A DNA stretch of 64,000 nt from UBA5069 sp963773745 (GCA_963773745.1 CAVZCL010000003.1:1-64000), one strand, 5' to 3'; positions 21,457 through 31,690 are shown, counted from the first letter of the stretch. Numbers and translations: made by a program. Notes: a model not told the origin generated them from the sequence alone.

Positions 21457-22704
21457 CTACTGCAGCTTGACCACTGTAATCAGTGGGTCGCGCTTTTCGG
21501 CGGGAACGGTGACAAAGCGCCGGCCGCGGCCCGTCTTCAGTTCCAGCGGCGAGCCATCCTTCAGCAGCGACGCTTCGTGCATACTCTCCGGAAGCGAATC
21601 CAGGTAGATGCGGTCGCTGTCGTAGCGCAGCGCAAGGACATAGTGCGTGTCGCCCTTGCTGGTGGAGACGCCACTGGGGCTCGAGACCTTGCCCACGCGT
21701 GCGCCGTAAATGGACTCACCGTAGACGTCGAGCCACGCGCCCATTTCGCGCAGCCGATCCACGTGCTCGGGCACAATCACACCCTCTGCCGTGGGACCCA
21801 CATTGAGCAGGTAGTTGGCATTCATGCTCGCCGACCGCACAAGATCGTTGAGTAACCTCTGCGTGGACTTGTGGTTGTCGTCCATCGAGTGGAAGCCCCA
21901 GTTGTCGTTAATCGTCATGCAGACTTCAATCGGCATCTCATAGACAGTTGTTGCGTTGAATCCTGTCGTGTTCTCGCCGGGGAGGTCCTGCTCAAAGCCC
22001 TGCACATCCTCGCCGGGGAGTGGCTCTTCGTGGCGGTTGTTGTGCACATAGGCGTCGGGCTGGAGGGTGTGGATCATGTCATACAGCTTCTCATATTCAA
22101 AGCTGCCGCCGGCCTGGAAGTACGCATTGCCCTCGTTGATCTCGTGGTGCGGCCAGTCGCCGTCAAACCAGATGCCGGCAATCTCGCCGTAGTTGGTGCA
22201 AAGCTCGCGCACCTGCCCGTGCAGAAAGTCCAGGTAATCGGACCACGGCAACCCGCTCTCCTTGGGGAAGCGATAGGCGGGATGATGCCAGTCCATGACC
22301 GATGAATACATGCCAAGCTTGATGTCGCCGCGGCGCGCGCAGGCGTCGGCAAGCTCGGCAAGGGGGTCGCGGCCAAAGGGGGTGTTCGTCACCTTGTAAT
22401 CACTCAGCGCCGTGTCATACATGCTGAAGCCGTCATGGTGGCGGCTCGTGTAGATCATGTACTTCTGGCCGGCATCGGCGGCGATGCTCACCCACTCGTC
22501 GGCATTGAACTTGACGGGGTTGAACTGCGGGACAAGCTTTTCGTACTCGGGAACGGGTATATTCTCGCCGTACATGACCCACTCGGCCAGGCTCTCACGG
22601 CCGGAGCGCCCCATGATGGAATAGAGCCCCCAGTGAATAAACATGCCAAAGCGGTTGTCAAAGAACTGCTCCAGCCCCTTGGCTGAAATCTGCTTGGCTG
22701 CCAC
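21457..22704 (-). CDS. Alpha-L-fucosidase (GH29)
   Basis: A 415-residue glycoside hydrolase without signal peptide, hence cytoplasmic, releasing L-fucose from imported oligosaccharides. It begins with the family landmark FGMFIHWGLYS, continues with MIYTSRHHDGFSMYD and LGMYSSVMDWHHPAY, and has the nucleophile Asp in GIWFDGDW (Asp181). The late motif NYLLNVGPTAEG is also typical of GH29. The start is GTG with an AAGGAG site seven bases upstream. It is the last gene of a minus-strand operon (two permeases, binding protein, fucosidase), separated from the binding protein by a 21-base-pair hairpin. Specificity (alpha-1,2/1,3/1,4/1,6) cannot be told. Confidence 0.93.
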   Translation of the reverse strand: MAAKQISAKGLEQFFDNRFGMFIHWGLYSIMGRSGRESLAEWVMYGENIPVPEYEKLVPQFNPVKFNADEWVSIAADAGQKYMIYTSRHHDGFSMYDTALSDYKVTNTPFGRDPLAELADACARRGDIKLGMYSSVMDWHHPAYRFPKESGLPWSDYLDFLHGQVRELCTNYGEIAGIWFDGDWPHHEINEGNAYFQAGGSFEYEKLYDMIHTLQPDAYVHNNRHEEPLPGEDVQGFEQDLPGENTTGFNATTVYEMPIEVCMTINDNWGFHSMDDNHKSTQRLLNDLVRSASMNANYLLNVGPTAEGVIVPEHVDRLREMGAWLDVYGESIYGARVGKVSSPSGVSTSKGDTHYVLALRYDSDRIYLDSLPESMHEASLLKDGSPLELKTGRGRRFVTVPAEKRDPLITVVKLQ

Positions 22705-22760
22705 GTAACACTCCTTGCAATTGAACGGTTGTTAGCTTGTTCAGGATCAGAAAAGAAGAG

Positions 22761-22807
22761 ACCGCCTGGAGCAATGCCGGCGCAGGGCCGGCATTGCTCC
22801 AGGCGGT
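22761..22807 (-). terminator. 21-bp perfect hairpin between the binding-protein and fucosidase genes
   Basis: 22761-22781 pairs perfectly with 22787-22807 around a five-base loop; on the minus strand CTCTTCTTTTC follows. It probably terminates most transcripts after the binding-protein gene and protects its mRNA end, leaving limited read-through into the fucosidase. Confidence 0.85.
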
Positions 22808-22859
22808 CGCGCGTGCATCGGGGAGGGGCGCTGCAGTGCAGCCGATGCACGCCTTTCAG

Positions 22860-24554
22860 CTAGTTGGCATACTTGGCGTCGTAGGCTGCCTGGTAGATGT
22901 CCAGGTAATCCTGCAGGCCCAGGTTCTCCAGCTCGGTGAGGTAGCTGTCCCAGCCACTCTCAATGTCAGCCTGGCCAGTGACAAAGGCGGCGTACGACTG
23001 GTCGACCTGCGTCGTGATTGCAGTGTTCAACTCGCCAAGCCGCTGCGATTGCTCGGAGGTGAAGACCAGCGGCGGCATGAACATATCGGGCTTGCCATAG
23101 GGCGCGTAAAGGTCCTTGCTCCAGTTGTAGAGCAGCCGCTCCAGCGGGTCGGCGGGGCTGTACTCCTGGCCAAGGCGGAATGCGGCCGAGCGGTAGTTGG
23201 GTGCGCCCTGGTTCCAGCTGATCGCCTGTTCGCCTTCGTTGTAGACAACAAGCACCTTGTACTTTGCCGGGCTGCCGTCAATACCTTCGGCGCCCTCTTC
23301 GGAGAGTGCCCATTCCTGATCAGGGCGACCAATTGCGTTGCGCAACGTGCCCTCAAAGCTGTACATCAAGTCTGCCAGGCGGAATGCTGCGGCAGGGTTC
23401 TCTGCAGCGCTGGTAATGACGTACTTACCCGTGCCAATGGCCTGGTAGGCATTCTCGGGCGTCTGCTGCAAGCCTGTCGGTCCCTTCAGCGGGGCAATCG
23501 GCACATACTCTTCCGAGCGGCCGCTTGCGCCGCCCCAGTCAAGGAACATGCCCGGCCAACCTTCCTGCACAAAGCCCAGAACCGGCACGTCGGCGCTTTC
23601 GCCCAGACCCTTGAGCTGCGTGGAATCGTTTGTGAAGGACTCGGGGTCAATCAGCCCTTCACTGTAAAGCTTGTTAAGGTACTTTAGCCCTTCTTTCCAA
23701 CCCTCCTGGGCAAAGGCAGCCTTGACCTGGCCATCTTCAACATACATGTGTTCGGTGCCGGCGCTGAGCGTGGGGTTGAGCACAAAGGCATTCATGATGA
23801 AGCGATCAATCTGGCTCTGCCAGCCACCCGCCACCGATGCAGACCACGGAACTTCGTCGGCAATGCCATTGCCGTTGGGGTCCTGCTCCTTGAAGGCCTT
23901 GAGCACGGTGTAGAGCTCGTCGGTTGTCGTGGGCACTTCGAGGCCCAGCGCATCGAGCCACGGCTTGTAGATCCATGCCTTTTGGGCAAAGGAGCAATGG
24001 TAGCAGTCGTTGATCTCGGGCAGGGAATACATCTTGCCGTCGGCCAGGCTGTTGGCATCCTTGACCTGCGGCATGTCGCTGAGGACCGTGGCAAACTCAT
24101 CGCCATACTCTGCAATCAAGTCGTCCAGCGGGATAATCAGCCCTTGGTCCGCCAGCGTCTGCTGATCGGCCAGTGTAATGGGCATGTTGATGATCACGTC
24201 GGGCAGTTGGCCGCTGGCAAGGACAAGGTTCAGCTTCTGCTGCGCCTCTTCGGTGTTGTTGGGGGCTACATCAAAGGTCAGGTCAATGCCGGTCTGCTCT
24301 TCGAGCCACTGCGTGAATTCATTCACCTCGAAGTCCGAGGTGCCATTCGTGGCGCGGATCAGCACTGACAATGTTGTTGGCTCTTCTACAACTGGGAATT
24401 GCCCCTTTGGGGTGACAGTGGTTGCACCGGCGCCGGCGGCAGGGGCATCGCTGGCGGCAGGGGCGGCGGGCGCGGCTGCCGCACAGGCGCTCAGCAGGAT
24501 CGACGCAGTCGCGAGCATGGCAATAAACTTCGAGGCACGTTTACTTTGCATCAT
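22860..24554 (-). CDS. Extracellular solute-binding lipoprotein of a carbohydrate ABC transporter (LplA-like)
   Basis: A 564-residue lipoprotein. The signal ends in a lipobox (ILLSACAA) followed by an Ala/Pro linker (about residues 25-50). The mature part is a large cluster-D binding protein of the LplA/YtcQ type: TGIDLTFDVAPNN, LASGQLPDVI, ADGKMYSLPEIN and an EF-hand-like loop DPNGNGIADEVPW. It captures oligosaccharide outside the membrane for the two permeases encoded upstream. Adjacent fucosidase suggests fucosylated glycans. No ATPase gene is in the operon; such systems usually share an MsmX-type ATPase encoded elsewhere. Confidence 0.92.
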   Translation of the reverse strand: MMQSKRASKFIAMLATASILLSACAAAAPAAPAASDAPAAGAGATTVTPKGQFPVVEEPTTLSVLIRATNGTSDFEVNEFTQWLEEQTGIDLTFDVAPNNTEEAQQKLNLVLASGQLPDVIINMPITLADQQTLADQGLIIPLDDLIAEYGDEFATVLSDMPQVKDANSLADGKMYSLPEINDCYHCSFAQKAWIYKPWLDALGLEVPTTTDELYTVLKAFKEQDPNGNGIADEVPWSASVAGGWQSQIDRFIMNAFVLNPTLSAGTEHMYVEDGQVKAAFAQEGWKEGLKYLNKLYSEGLIDPESFTNDSTQLKGLGESADVPVLGFVQEGWPGMFLDWGGASGRSEEYVPIAPLKGPTGLQQTPENAYQAIGTGKYVITSAAENPAAAFRLADLMYSFEGTLRNAIGRPDQEWALSEEGAEGIDGSPAKYKVLVVYNEGEQAISWNQGAPNYRSAAFRLGQEYSPADPLERLLYNWSKDLYAPYGKPDMFMPPLVFTSEQSQRLGELNTAITTQVDQSYAAFVTGQADIESGWDSYLTELENLGLQDYLDIYQAAYDAKYAN

Positions 24555-24745
24555 TTTCCTCCAATGTGGAGCATGGGAAAGACGATTCGGAACGTGAATA
24601 CCTTGTCGTTCAGCGGTTGTATCCGTGTGTCTTGTCGTTGATCATGCTGCTGTAACTGCGCAGCCTGGTCAGCAATTTGAAGTGCGCGCCCTCCTTTGTG
24701 TTGTGCTTGTGTCGTGCTTGTGTTTTGCTTGTGTAGTCCTGCCGG

Positions 24746-25696
24746 CTAACCCTTGACGGAGCCAATCATCAGCCCCTTGACGAAGTACTTCTGCACAAAC
24801 GGGTAAATGAGCAGGACGGGTACAGAGGATACGACGATCAATGCGAACTTGAGCAGGTCGCGCATGCCTGCCTTGGCCGCCATGGTTTTCGCGTCTTCCA
24901 GCAAGTTCAGGTCAATCGTGTTGGCAATCAGGATGTCGCGCAGCACCAGTTGCAGCGGAAAGAGATCCTTGCTCGCCAGGAAGATGAGCGCAAAGAAATA
25001 TTGATTCCAGTGGCCCACCGCATAGAAGAGTGCAAGCACGGCCAGAATGGGGCCCGAAAGGGGCAGCACAATCTTCGTTAGGTACTGGATGTCGTTGCAG
25101 CCGTCCAGCTGCGCGGCCTCCAGCAGTTCGGGCGGGAAGGAGGTGCGAAAGAAGGTGATGGCAATAATCATGTTCCAGATCGAGAGTGCCTGGGGAATGA
25201 TAATCGCCCAGCGTGTGTCATACATGCCCAGCTTGTTGACAACCAGGAAGAAGGGAATCAATCCGCCGCTGAACATCATGGAGAAGACAAAGAAGCCCAT
25301 GAGGACATTCTTGCCGTAGAGATCGCGGCGCGACAGTGGATAGGCGGCGAGCACCGTCATGGTGATATTGACCGCTGTGCCGACGACCGCATAGAAGATG
25401 GAGTTGGCGTAACCGGTCCAGACGCGTGAGTACTGGAAGATGGTTGTGTAGGCCTTGACTGTGAAATCCACCGGCCAGAGGAGTACCTGCCCCGAGCCAA
25501 CGGCGTTGGGGTCGCTGAAAGAGGCGCTGACAACCCAGACGAGCGGATAAAGAACGACCAGAAAGATGAGGATTAGCAGCGTTGTATTGATGATGTTGAA
25601 GACCAGGTCTGCACCGGTGTCGTGGATGCGATTCCTGGGTTTGCGGCCGCGTGCGGCGGCCACTTTTCGGTGGGTCGTCTGGTCTGCGCTTACCAT
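24746..25696 (-). CDS. Carbohydrate ABC transporter permease (LplC/YtcP-like)
   Basis: A 316-residue inner-membrane permease with six predicted helices. The first helix, LLILIFLVVLYPLVWVVSAS, and the EAA loop (ELLEAAQLDGCNDIQYLTKIVLPLSGP) that contacts the ATPase are clear, as is the family ending FVKGLMIGSVKG. Its start overlaps the end of the upstream permease gene by seven bases, so translation is coupled. It pairs with the 25690 permease and the 22860 binding protein. Confidence 0.93.
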   Translation of the reverse strand: MVSADQTTHRKVAAARGRKPRNRIHDTGADLVFNIINTTLLILIFLVVLYPLVWVVSASFSDPNAVGSGQVLLWPVDFTVKAYTTIFQYSRVWTGYANSIFYAVVGTAVNITMTVLAAYPLSRRDLYGKNVLMGFFVFSMMFSGGLIPFFLVVNKLGMYDTRWAIIIPQALSIWNMIIAITFFRTSFPPELLEAAQLDGCNDIQYLTKIVLPLSGPILAVLALFYAVGHWNQYFFALIFLASKDLFPLQLVLRDILIANTIDLNLLEDAKTMAAKAGMRDLLKFALIVVSSVPVLLIYPFVQKYFVKGLMIGSVKG

Positions 25697-26664
25697 AGGG
25701 AGCTTCCCGTCAGGCGCTTGGCCAACTGGTTTGCAGCCACCAGCATGCCAAGGCCAATCAGCGAATTGAAGAGGCCGATCGCCGCTGCATAGGAGTAGTT
25801 GGTCATACCGCCGATGAGGCCAACCTTGTAGACATAGGTGCTGATGACTTCGGAGATAGAGGTATTCAGCGGGTTCTGCATGAGGTAGATCTTCTCGAAG
25901 CCGATATTGACGATCTGCCCCATGTTGAGGATGAGCAGCGTAATGGCAGTGGGCATGATGCCGCGCAGATCAATGTGCCAGATGCGCTGCAGGCGGTTTG
26001 CGCCATCCATGACCGCAGCCTCGTGCAATGCCGGATCAATGGTGGAGAGTGCCGCCAGGTAGATGACCGTGTTGAAGCCGGTGAATTGCCAGACGCCCGA
26101 CCAGACATAAACCGAAGGGAACATGCTGGCCGTGCCCATGAAGTGCACCGGCTCACCACCCAGCGCCACAATCGCCAGGTTGATCGGCCCGGTGCGCAGG
26201 TTGAGGAACTGGATCAGCATGCCCACGAGCACAACCGTGGAGATGAAATAGGGCGCATAGCTGACCAATTGCACCGACTGCTTGAAGTAGCCGTTGCGCA
26301 GTTGATTCAGGCTCAGCGCAAAGATGATGGGGATGGGGAAGCCGACAGCCAGCGAGTAGATGGAAAGATAGAGTGTGTTGCGCATGAGGCGCAGGAACAT
26401 GGCCGACTGAAAGAAGCGCTCGAAGTTGGTCATGCCCACCCAGTCGGCCCCGCTGAGGGTGTCGCCAGGCAGGAAGTTGCGGAAAGCAATCTGCGCGCCG
26501 TACATGGGCCAATACTGGAAGACAAAGAGCCAGAGCAGCGGCAGCGTCAGCAGTAGATAGAGCTGCCAACTGCGCCGAAAGCGCCGCCAATGGTCGCTCA
26601 GCGCGCTTGCGCGGACAGGCGCGGGGCGATAGATCGGTTGAGCCTGGGGAGTGGTTGTCTGCAT
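25690..26664 (-). CDS. Carbohydrate ABC transporter permease (LplB/YteP-like)
   Basis: A 324-residue permease and the first gene of the operon. The start at 26664 (MQTTTPQAQPIY) fits the family length; the frame stays open 75 codons upstream, but that extension is not conserved-looking, and the ribosome binding site is weak. Six transmembrane segments are visible, beginning LYLLLTLPLLWLFVFQYWPM. The EAA loop is EAAVMDGANRLQRIWHIDLRGIMP. It is divergent from the regulator gene at 26882, so the two share a control region of about 220 bases. Confidence 0.9.
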   Translation of the reverse strand: MQTTTPQAQPIYRPAPVRASALSDHWRRFRRSWQLYLLLTLPLLWLFVFQYWPMYGAQIAFRNFLPGDTLSGADWVGMTNFERFFQSAMFLRLMRNTLYLSIYSLAVGFPIPIIFALSLNQLRNGYFKQSVQLVSYAPYFISTVVLVGMLIQFLNLRTGPINLAIVALGGEPVHFMGTASMFPSVYVWSGVWQFTGFNTVIYLAALSTIDPALHEAAVMDGANRLQRIWHIDLRGIMPTAITLLILNMGQIVNIGFEKIYLMQNPLNTSISEVISTYVYKVGLIGGMTNYSYAAAIGLFNSLIGLGMLVAANQLAKRLTGSSLW

Positions 26665-26881
26665 GGAGTGGACGGTTCCCGGCTGGAGGAGCCAACGCAG
26701 GCGGCGCTCGGTTGCGCGGCCGGTCTCTGTACGGGGAGTGACAGAGATAGCAAAGATGCAGGCGGTGTGCCTGTCGTTGCCGTTATGACACTGCAAAAAT
26801 CTTGTGTTCGTGTGGGCTGGAAGTAGTGTACCATTACAACGCAGCGCTGACACTGCTTTTTCGCCGGATATTAGCCAGATT

Positions 26882-28162
26882 ATGGACATGGATTACGAAA
26901 CGTTTAACAAAGCCGTGCGCAGCGCGCTCAACTATTTGTATGAGCCGGACCAGTTGCGGCGCAGTCCGCTGGCAGCGCTGCTGGGGATTCCTGACCGCAT
27001 TGATGCACCGGCTACGCTGCAGAAGCTGCTGATCAGCGCCATCGACAGGCTGAAGCCTGCAAGCGACAACCCCGCCTATGCCGGCGCGTGGCAGATGCAC
27101 GATCTCCTCTACCTGCGCTATGTGCGCGGGTATGCGCGCGAGGAAGTGGCAGGCAACCTGGGAATCAGCGACAGGCAGTTGAGCCGCGAACAGCGCACCG
27201 CAATCGAGGCCTTGGCGCTCATTCTGTGGGAGGAAAAGAGCGATGCAAGCGGCGGTGCAGGCAGCGCACCGCCGCAACTGGTTGCGGGCGCGCAGAAGGG
27301 CGATGCAGCCACAGACGCTGCAGCAGCAGCTACAGAGGCCGCAGAGGCCGCAGATCACTTGTGGGTTGAGGCGCTGCCGATCGACACGCCGGCGGCAGCC
27401 AGCCTCATCTTGCAGTCGGTGCTGGAGCTGCTGGCCCCGCTGCTTGTGCAGAAGCGCGTGCGGCTGCACTACCAGCCGCACGATTCGTTCCGCGACATGT
27501 TTGTGCCACCCAATGCCGTGCGCCAGTCGCTTCTCGTCGTTCTCAATTGGATGATTCCACTGGCGCCAGGGCAGCAGATTACGCTGGCGCCGCGTGTGGA
27601 CGGAGGCAGGCTGGTGGTGGCTGCGACCATTCCCTTGCCTGCACACATGGCGCGCGATGCCTTCGCAGCGGGCGCGCTGCCGCCCGGCATTGGCGTGCTG
27701 CAACAGCTGCTGGAGCACAACGGCGGCAGCCACGCGCTGGAAGCGACAGAGAGCTCGCTAACGGTCAGCTTTTCCATCCCTGCGCTGGCGCAGATTCCAG
27801 TGCTCATGATCGACGACAACCCCGACACAATCCGCCTCTTCGAGCGCTATCTGCAGGAGACACGCTATGCCTTGGTGGGTGCGACGCAGCCCGCGGAGAT
27901 CGAACGGCTGGTTGCCAGACATCAACCACGCATTATTATTCTTGACGTAATGATGCCCGAGGTTGACGGCTGGGAATTGCTGGTGCGGCTGCGCCAGTAT
28001 CTGGATACGACGGAGACAATTATCTTCGTCTGCTCCATATTGCCGCTGGGTGATCTGGCGCGCTCGCTGGGGGCCAACGGCTTTCTGCAGAAGCCCGTCG
28101 CGCCACACCTGCTCATGCAGGAACTGAACGCGCAGTCGGCGCACCTTGCCAACATGCCGTAG
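26882..28162 (+). CDS. Regulator with N-terminal HTH-like domain, kinase-ATPase-like domain and C-terminal receiver
   Basis: A 426-residue protein of unusual architecture. Residues about 1-125 contain a sigma-region-4-like helical segment (LLYLRYVRGYAREEVAGNLG, ISDRQLSREQRTAIEAL). After an Ala-rich linker, residues about 160-300 resemble a degenerate histidine-kinase ATPase domain (SVLELLAPLLVQKRVRLHY, then PNAVRQSLLVVLNWMIP), without the phosphorylated His helix. Residues about 305-420 are a standard receiver: MIDDNPD, phosphoacceptor ILDVMMPEVDGWE and KPV. The first ATG after the promoter region is used; no good ribosome binding site is visible. It lies 45 bases before a hybrid kinase, the likely partner, and divergent from the fucosidase operon, a possible target. 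Confidence 0.75.
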   Translation: MDMDYETFNKAVRSALNYLYEPDQLRRSPLAALLGIPDRIDAPATLQKLLISAIDRLKPASDNPAYAGAWQMHDLLYLRYVRGYAREEVAGNLGISDRQLSREQRTAIEALALILWEEKSDASGGAGSAPPQLVAGAQKGDAATDAAAAATEAAEAADHLWVEALPIDTPAAASLILQSVLELLAPLLVQKRVRLHYQPHDSFRDMFVPPNAVRQSLLVVLNWMIPLAPGQQITLAPRVDGGRLVVAATIPLPAHMARDAFAAGALPPGIGVLQQLLEHNGGSHALEATESSLTVSFSIPALAQIPVLMIDDNPDTIRLFERYLQETRYALVGATQPAEIERLVARHQPRIIILDVMMPEVDGWELLVRLRQYLDTTETIIFVCSILPLGDLARSLGANGFLQKPVAPHLLMQELNAQSAHLANMP

Positions 28163-28207
28163 CCAACATGCCGTAATGGACACGAAAGAGACGGAGGGCC
28201 GCCGCGC

Positions 28208-30487
28208 ATGACGTCGTACACGCTCGCGACTGCCGAAGGCGTAAAGGAACTGGAGAGCTCATTCAATGACCTGCTCTTCTCCAAGGCGCGCACAACGATC
28301 CTTGTAACTGCGGCGATCCTGGTCGTTGGCGCGATTGGCCTCCTGGGCACCGCGTCGACCGGGCTCCTGAGCAGGCTTTTTGGGCTGTCGGCTGCCTTCG
28401 CGCTGGCATCGTTTGTGGCCTACCGCACGGTGGATCGACGCTACCTGCTTGCGTTAACACTGTGGCACGTGGCTCTGGCCGCTGTGATCATCGGCGCATG
28501 CTTTGCCTTTGGCCAGGCGGAGATCCTGCTGCTGGCCGCAATCCTGCCGCTGCTGGCGGCGATTACGCTGGGGTGGCAGGCCGCGGCGCTGGCGGAGCTT
28601 GGCCTCGTTGGGCTGCTTCTTTGGCTGCAGGCGACGCCCGCACTGGCACCCATGTCGACGACCTACGCCGGGCTGATTCTGCTCTTTGGCGCGCTGGGCG
28701 GGCTGGTAGGGTGGAGCGCGACTGCGCACCTCATCACGGTGACGCGCTGGTCGCTGAACAGCCTGGAGCAGGCGCGCGTAAGCCTTGACGATGCCCGCGA
28801 AAAGCGCATGGTGCTGCTGCAAACGCAGGAAGACCTCACCAAGGCCAACCAGGAGTTGACGCGCCTGGCCGCCGCGCCTCAAGGCGCTGGGCCAGGTTGC
28901 CGAAGAGGCGCGCCAGGCAAAGGTGGAATTCGTCTCAAACGTAAGCCACGAACTGCGCACGCCCCTCAACATGATCATTGGCTTTGCCGAAATCATCGGC
29001 AAATCGCCCCATCTCTACCGCACACGTCTGCCCGCCGCACTGCTGACGGACATTGCCGCGATTGAGCGCAACAGTCAGCACCTGCTCTCGCTTGTAAATG
29101 ATGTGCTGGATCTGAGCCAGGTGGAATCGGGGCGCATGGCCATCAGCCGCGACTGGGTTGCGCCGGAGGAAATGGTTCGTGCGGCGCTCTCTGTGGTGCA
29201 GGAGTTGTTTACGTCGAAGGGGCTCTATCTGACTGCGGAGATTGCCGATGCGCTGCCGCGCGCGTCTACTGCGACCAAACACGCATTCGCCAGGTCATCA
29301 TTAACCTGCTGGGCAATGCCGGGCGCTTTACAGTGCATGGCGGCGTGCACATCAAAGCATGGCAGGAGAAGGAAGAGCTTCTGATCAGCGTGGCCGACAG
29401 CGGCCCGGGCATTGCCGCGGAGGACCAGAAGCGCATCTTCGAGCCCTTTCAGCAGTTGGACAGCTCCACGCGCCGCATGCATGGGGGCAGCGGGCTGGGG
29501 CTCACCATCAGCAAGCAGTTCATCGAACTGCACTCAGGCAAGATGTGGCTGACGAGTGTGCCCAATGAAGGCACAACCTTTGTCTTCTCGCTGCCAATTG
29601 CGCCTGCAGTCACGGCCGGCGAGACCCTCATCGCGCGATCTGTGCGGCGCGGCATGATTCCCGGTGACGACTATGGCTACACGCTGCGCACGCGCCGCAC
29701 ACGCGTAACGACAATTGCATCGGTGCAGCGGCTGGTTGTACTGGAGAAGGAGCAGTCGCTCCAGAAGCTGCTGGCAAGGTACCTGCGCGATACGGAAATT
29801 GTGGCCACAAGCACGTCGGCCGAAGCGGCTGCCGCGTTGAACTCCTCTCCGGCCAAGGCGCTGGTGGTGAACATGCCGCCCTTTGCAGAGCTTTCGTACG
29901 AGGGCAGCGCGCTGGCGCCAGTGGGCACGCCTGTCATCTCCTGCTGGCTGCCGGGCGAGGTTTCGGCCGCCAGCCAGCTCGGCATTGTGCGCTACCTCAT
30001 GAAGCCGATTACACGCGACAAGCTGCTCGCCGTGCTGGACGAGATTGCGCTGCAGCTTGCAATCCCGGGCGGCATCAAGCGGGTGCTCGTTGCCGATGAC
30101 GTGCCGGACGAGCTGCATCTCTTTGCACGCATGCTCGAGTCGGTGGAGCCGCCCTATCAGGTCATCCAGGCCATGGACGGCAGGCGCGCGCTCGACATGC
30201 TGCGCACGCGCAAGCCCGACATTCTGCTGCTGGACTTGATGATGCCCGTGATGAACGGCTTTGAAGTATTGATTGAGAAGCAGAAGGACCCTGAGATTCG
30301 CGATGTGCCGGTGGTTGTCATCTCATCGCGCGATCCGCAGGGGGAGGCCATCACCAGCGCGACAATTCACCTAAGCCACAGCGGTGGCTTTCTCACCAGC
30401 CACTTGCTTGAGATCATTCAGGCTGTTGCCGAGATTGTTGCGCCGGAGGAGCCAGCGGCGGAGCGGGCGCCCCAGCGCGACGCGTAG
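28208..30487 (+). CDS. Hybrid sensor histidine kinase (two frameshifts)
   Basis: About 758 residues. An N-terminal membrane region (about residues 30-185, six helices) and a short coiled coil lead to a HisKA domain with the phospho-His (VSNVSHELRTPLNMIIG) and an ATPase domain (NLLGNAGRF, DSGPGIA, GSGLGLTIS). Two receiver domains follow: a degenerate one in which the phosphoacceptor Asp is replaced (ALVVNMPP) though KPI remains, and a C-terminal one with LLLDLMMPVMNG but no clear conserved Lys. Frames are broken by one extra base near 28873 (LAARLKALGQVAEEA restored) and an extra GC near 29258 (PRVYCDQTRIRQV restored). It follows the 26882 regulator and probably phosphorylates it. The signal is unknown. 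Confidence 0.85.
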
Positions 30488-30547
30488 GTCACGTCTCCTG
30501 ACGTGACGCAGTGTTTCGTAGCGGCGGTTTGAAACCGCCGCTACGAA
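30486..30547. repeat. AGGTCA-type repeat motif plus 16-bp hairpin at the kinase 3' end
   Basis: AGGTCACGTCTCCTGACG followed by TGACGC at 30486-30509 begins inside the kinase stop codon TAG. It is followed by a perfect hairpin, TTCGTAGCGGCGGTTT with its complement (30515-30547). Relatives of the first part occur at 43351, 43443, 49527 and 52945. The hairpin probably also terminates the convergent transcripts. Confidence 0.7.
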
Positions 30548-30574
30548 GGGTGCCCTGCTTCGGAGAGCCACCTG

Positions 30575-31690
30575 CTACGGCAGCCTGCCAGCGAGCCCAT
30601 GCGCATGCAACCGCTCCTGAAAGGCTGGTCGGCGGGCATAGCGCTCTTGCACCTTTGCCATGCGCGCTGTGAACGCGGGCAGATCGTTTTGCATCACCGC
30701 CACTTCGCGCAGTTTGAGCAGCAACTCAACCGCCGAATCGTACGCAAACGCACTCTTCTTCTCCATAAAGACGTCAACCTCCTGCCACGCTTGGGAAGCT
30801 CGGGCGGCAAGCGCCTCCAGTTCCTTCTTGTGCTGCGCGGCAGCAGCAATGCGCTTGCGCTTGTTTTCGGCGTTCTCCAAGGCTGCTGCCGCAGCATGCA
30901 AAGCGCCAATCGTGCGAACCGGCGCCGCAGGTGCAGGCGCAGCGGCAGGGGCGTCAAGTTCGTGCAGCCGCCGGTTGAGTTGGAGCGAGAGCAGTGGTTC
31001 ATCACTGGCCAGCCGCTGCAGCCAGTCGTTGCATTCGGCGCGCGGCAAGTGCTCGATGAGGGCATCCAGCGCCGGCACGGGGACAGAAGCGAGCGTTTCG
31101 CTTCTGCTTGCAGCTGCCTGCACCAGATGCGGGTCCAGCCCGAAGAATTGAACAAAGGTCGAGAGTTGATCATTCAACTCGCCCAGGCCGTGCGGCACAG
31201 GTGGCTCCATCTCCTCATCATCGCCTTCAAGTGCTGCGGCTTGCAGCCAGGCCAGGTAGAGCACGCGGTAATCGCCGGCAAGCAGGTCGGCGCGCAGCGG
31301 GGCCAGCGCACCCAGCACGCCTTCTGCCTCTATCCAGTCGCCGCCTTCCTCATCGTCAAAACCAAACTCCACAATCAACGAGTCGTCGATGCGGGTCAGA
31401 TTGATGACCTCGTTCATGTAATAGGGTTGCAGGGCGCGCTCATCGAGCAGGCCGGCGGGATAGCGGAACGCGAGCTGCATCGAACCCCAATTGCTGGCAT
31501 AGAGGAACGCATCAAAGTACTTTGCCAGCACCTTGATAGGGTCATGCTTGAAGTCGCCCCACGAGTAGTCCACCTGCGCGCGCGTGCTGCTCACATCGAT
31601 ATGGCTCGAGAGCTTGTTGACCGCAGCCCGCTCGCTCGACGTTAGGGGGCGATCGAGCGTTATCCATTCGTAGTACTGAAATTCGCTCAT
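30575..31690 (-). CDS. Conserved protein of unknown function
   Basis: A 371-residue soluble protein. It begins MSEFQYYEWITLDRPLT and continues SSHIDVSSTRAQVDYSWGDF, KVLAKYFDAFLY and WGSMQLAFRYPAG, a pattern I associate with uncharacterised bacterial proteins often encoded near SWIM zinc-finger proteins. The C-terminal third is Ala/Lys/Glu-rich and helical (probable coiled coil). The ATG at 31690 has a GGAG site; an upstream start at 31705 is less likely. No catalytic motif was recognised. It stands alone, convergent with the kinase gene. Confidence 0.75.
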   Translation of the reverse strand: MSEFQYYEWITLDRPLTSSERAAVNKLSSHIDVSSTRAQVDYSWGDFKHDPIKVLAKYFDAFLYASNWGSMQLAFRYPAGLLDERALQPYYMNEVINLTRIDDSLIVEFGFDDEEGGDWIEAEGVLGALAPLRADLLAGDYRVLYLAWLQAAALEGDDEEMEPPVPHGLGELNDQLSTFVQFFGLDPHLVQAAASRSETLASVPVPALDALIEHLPRAECNDWLQRLASDEPLLSLQLNRRLHELDAPAAAPAPAAPVRTIGALHAAAAALENAENKRKRIAAAAQHKKELEALAARASQAWQEVDVFMEKKSAFAYDSAVELLLKLREVAVMQNDLPAFTARMAKVQERYARRPAFQERLHAHGLAGRLP

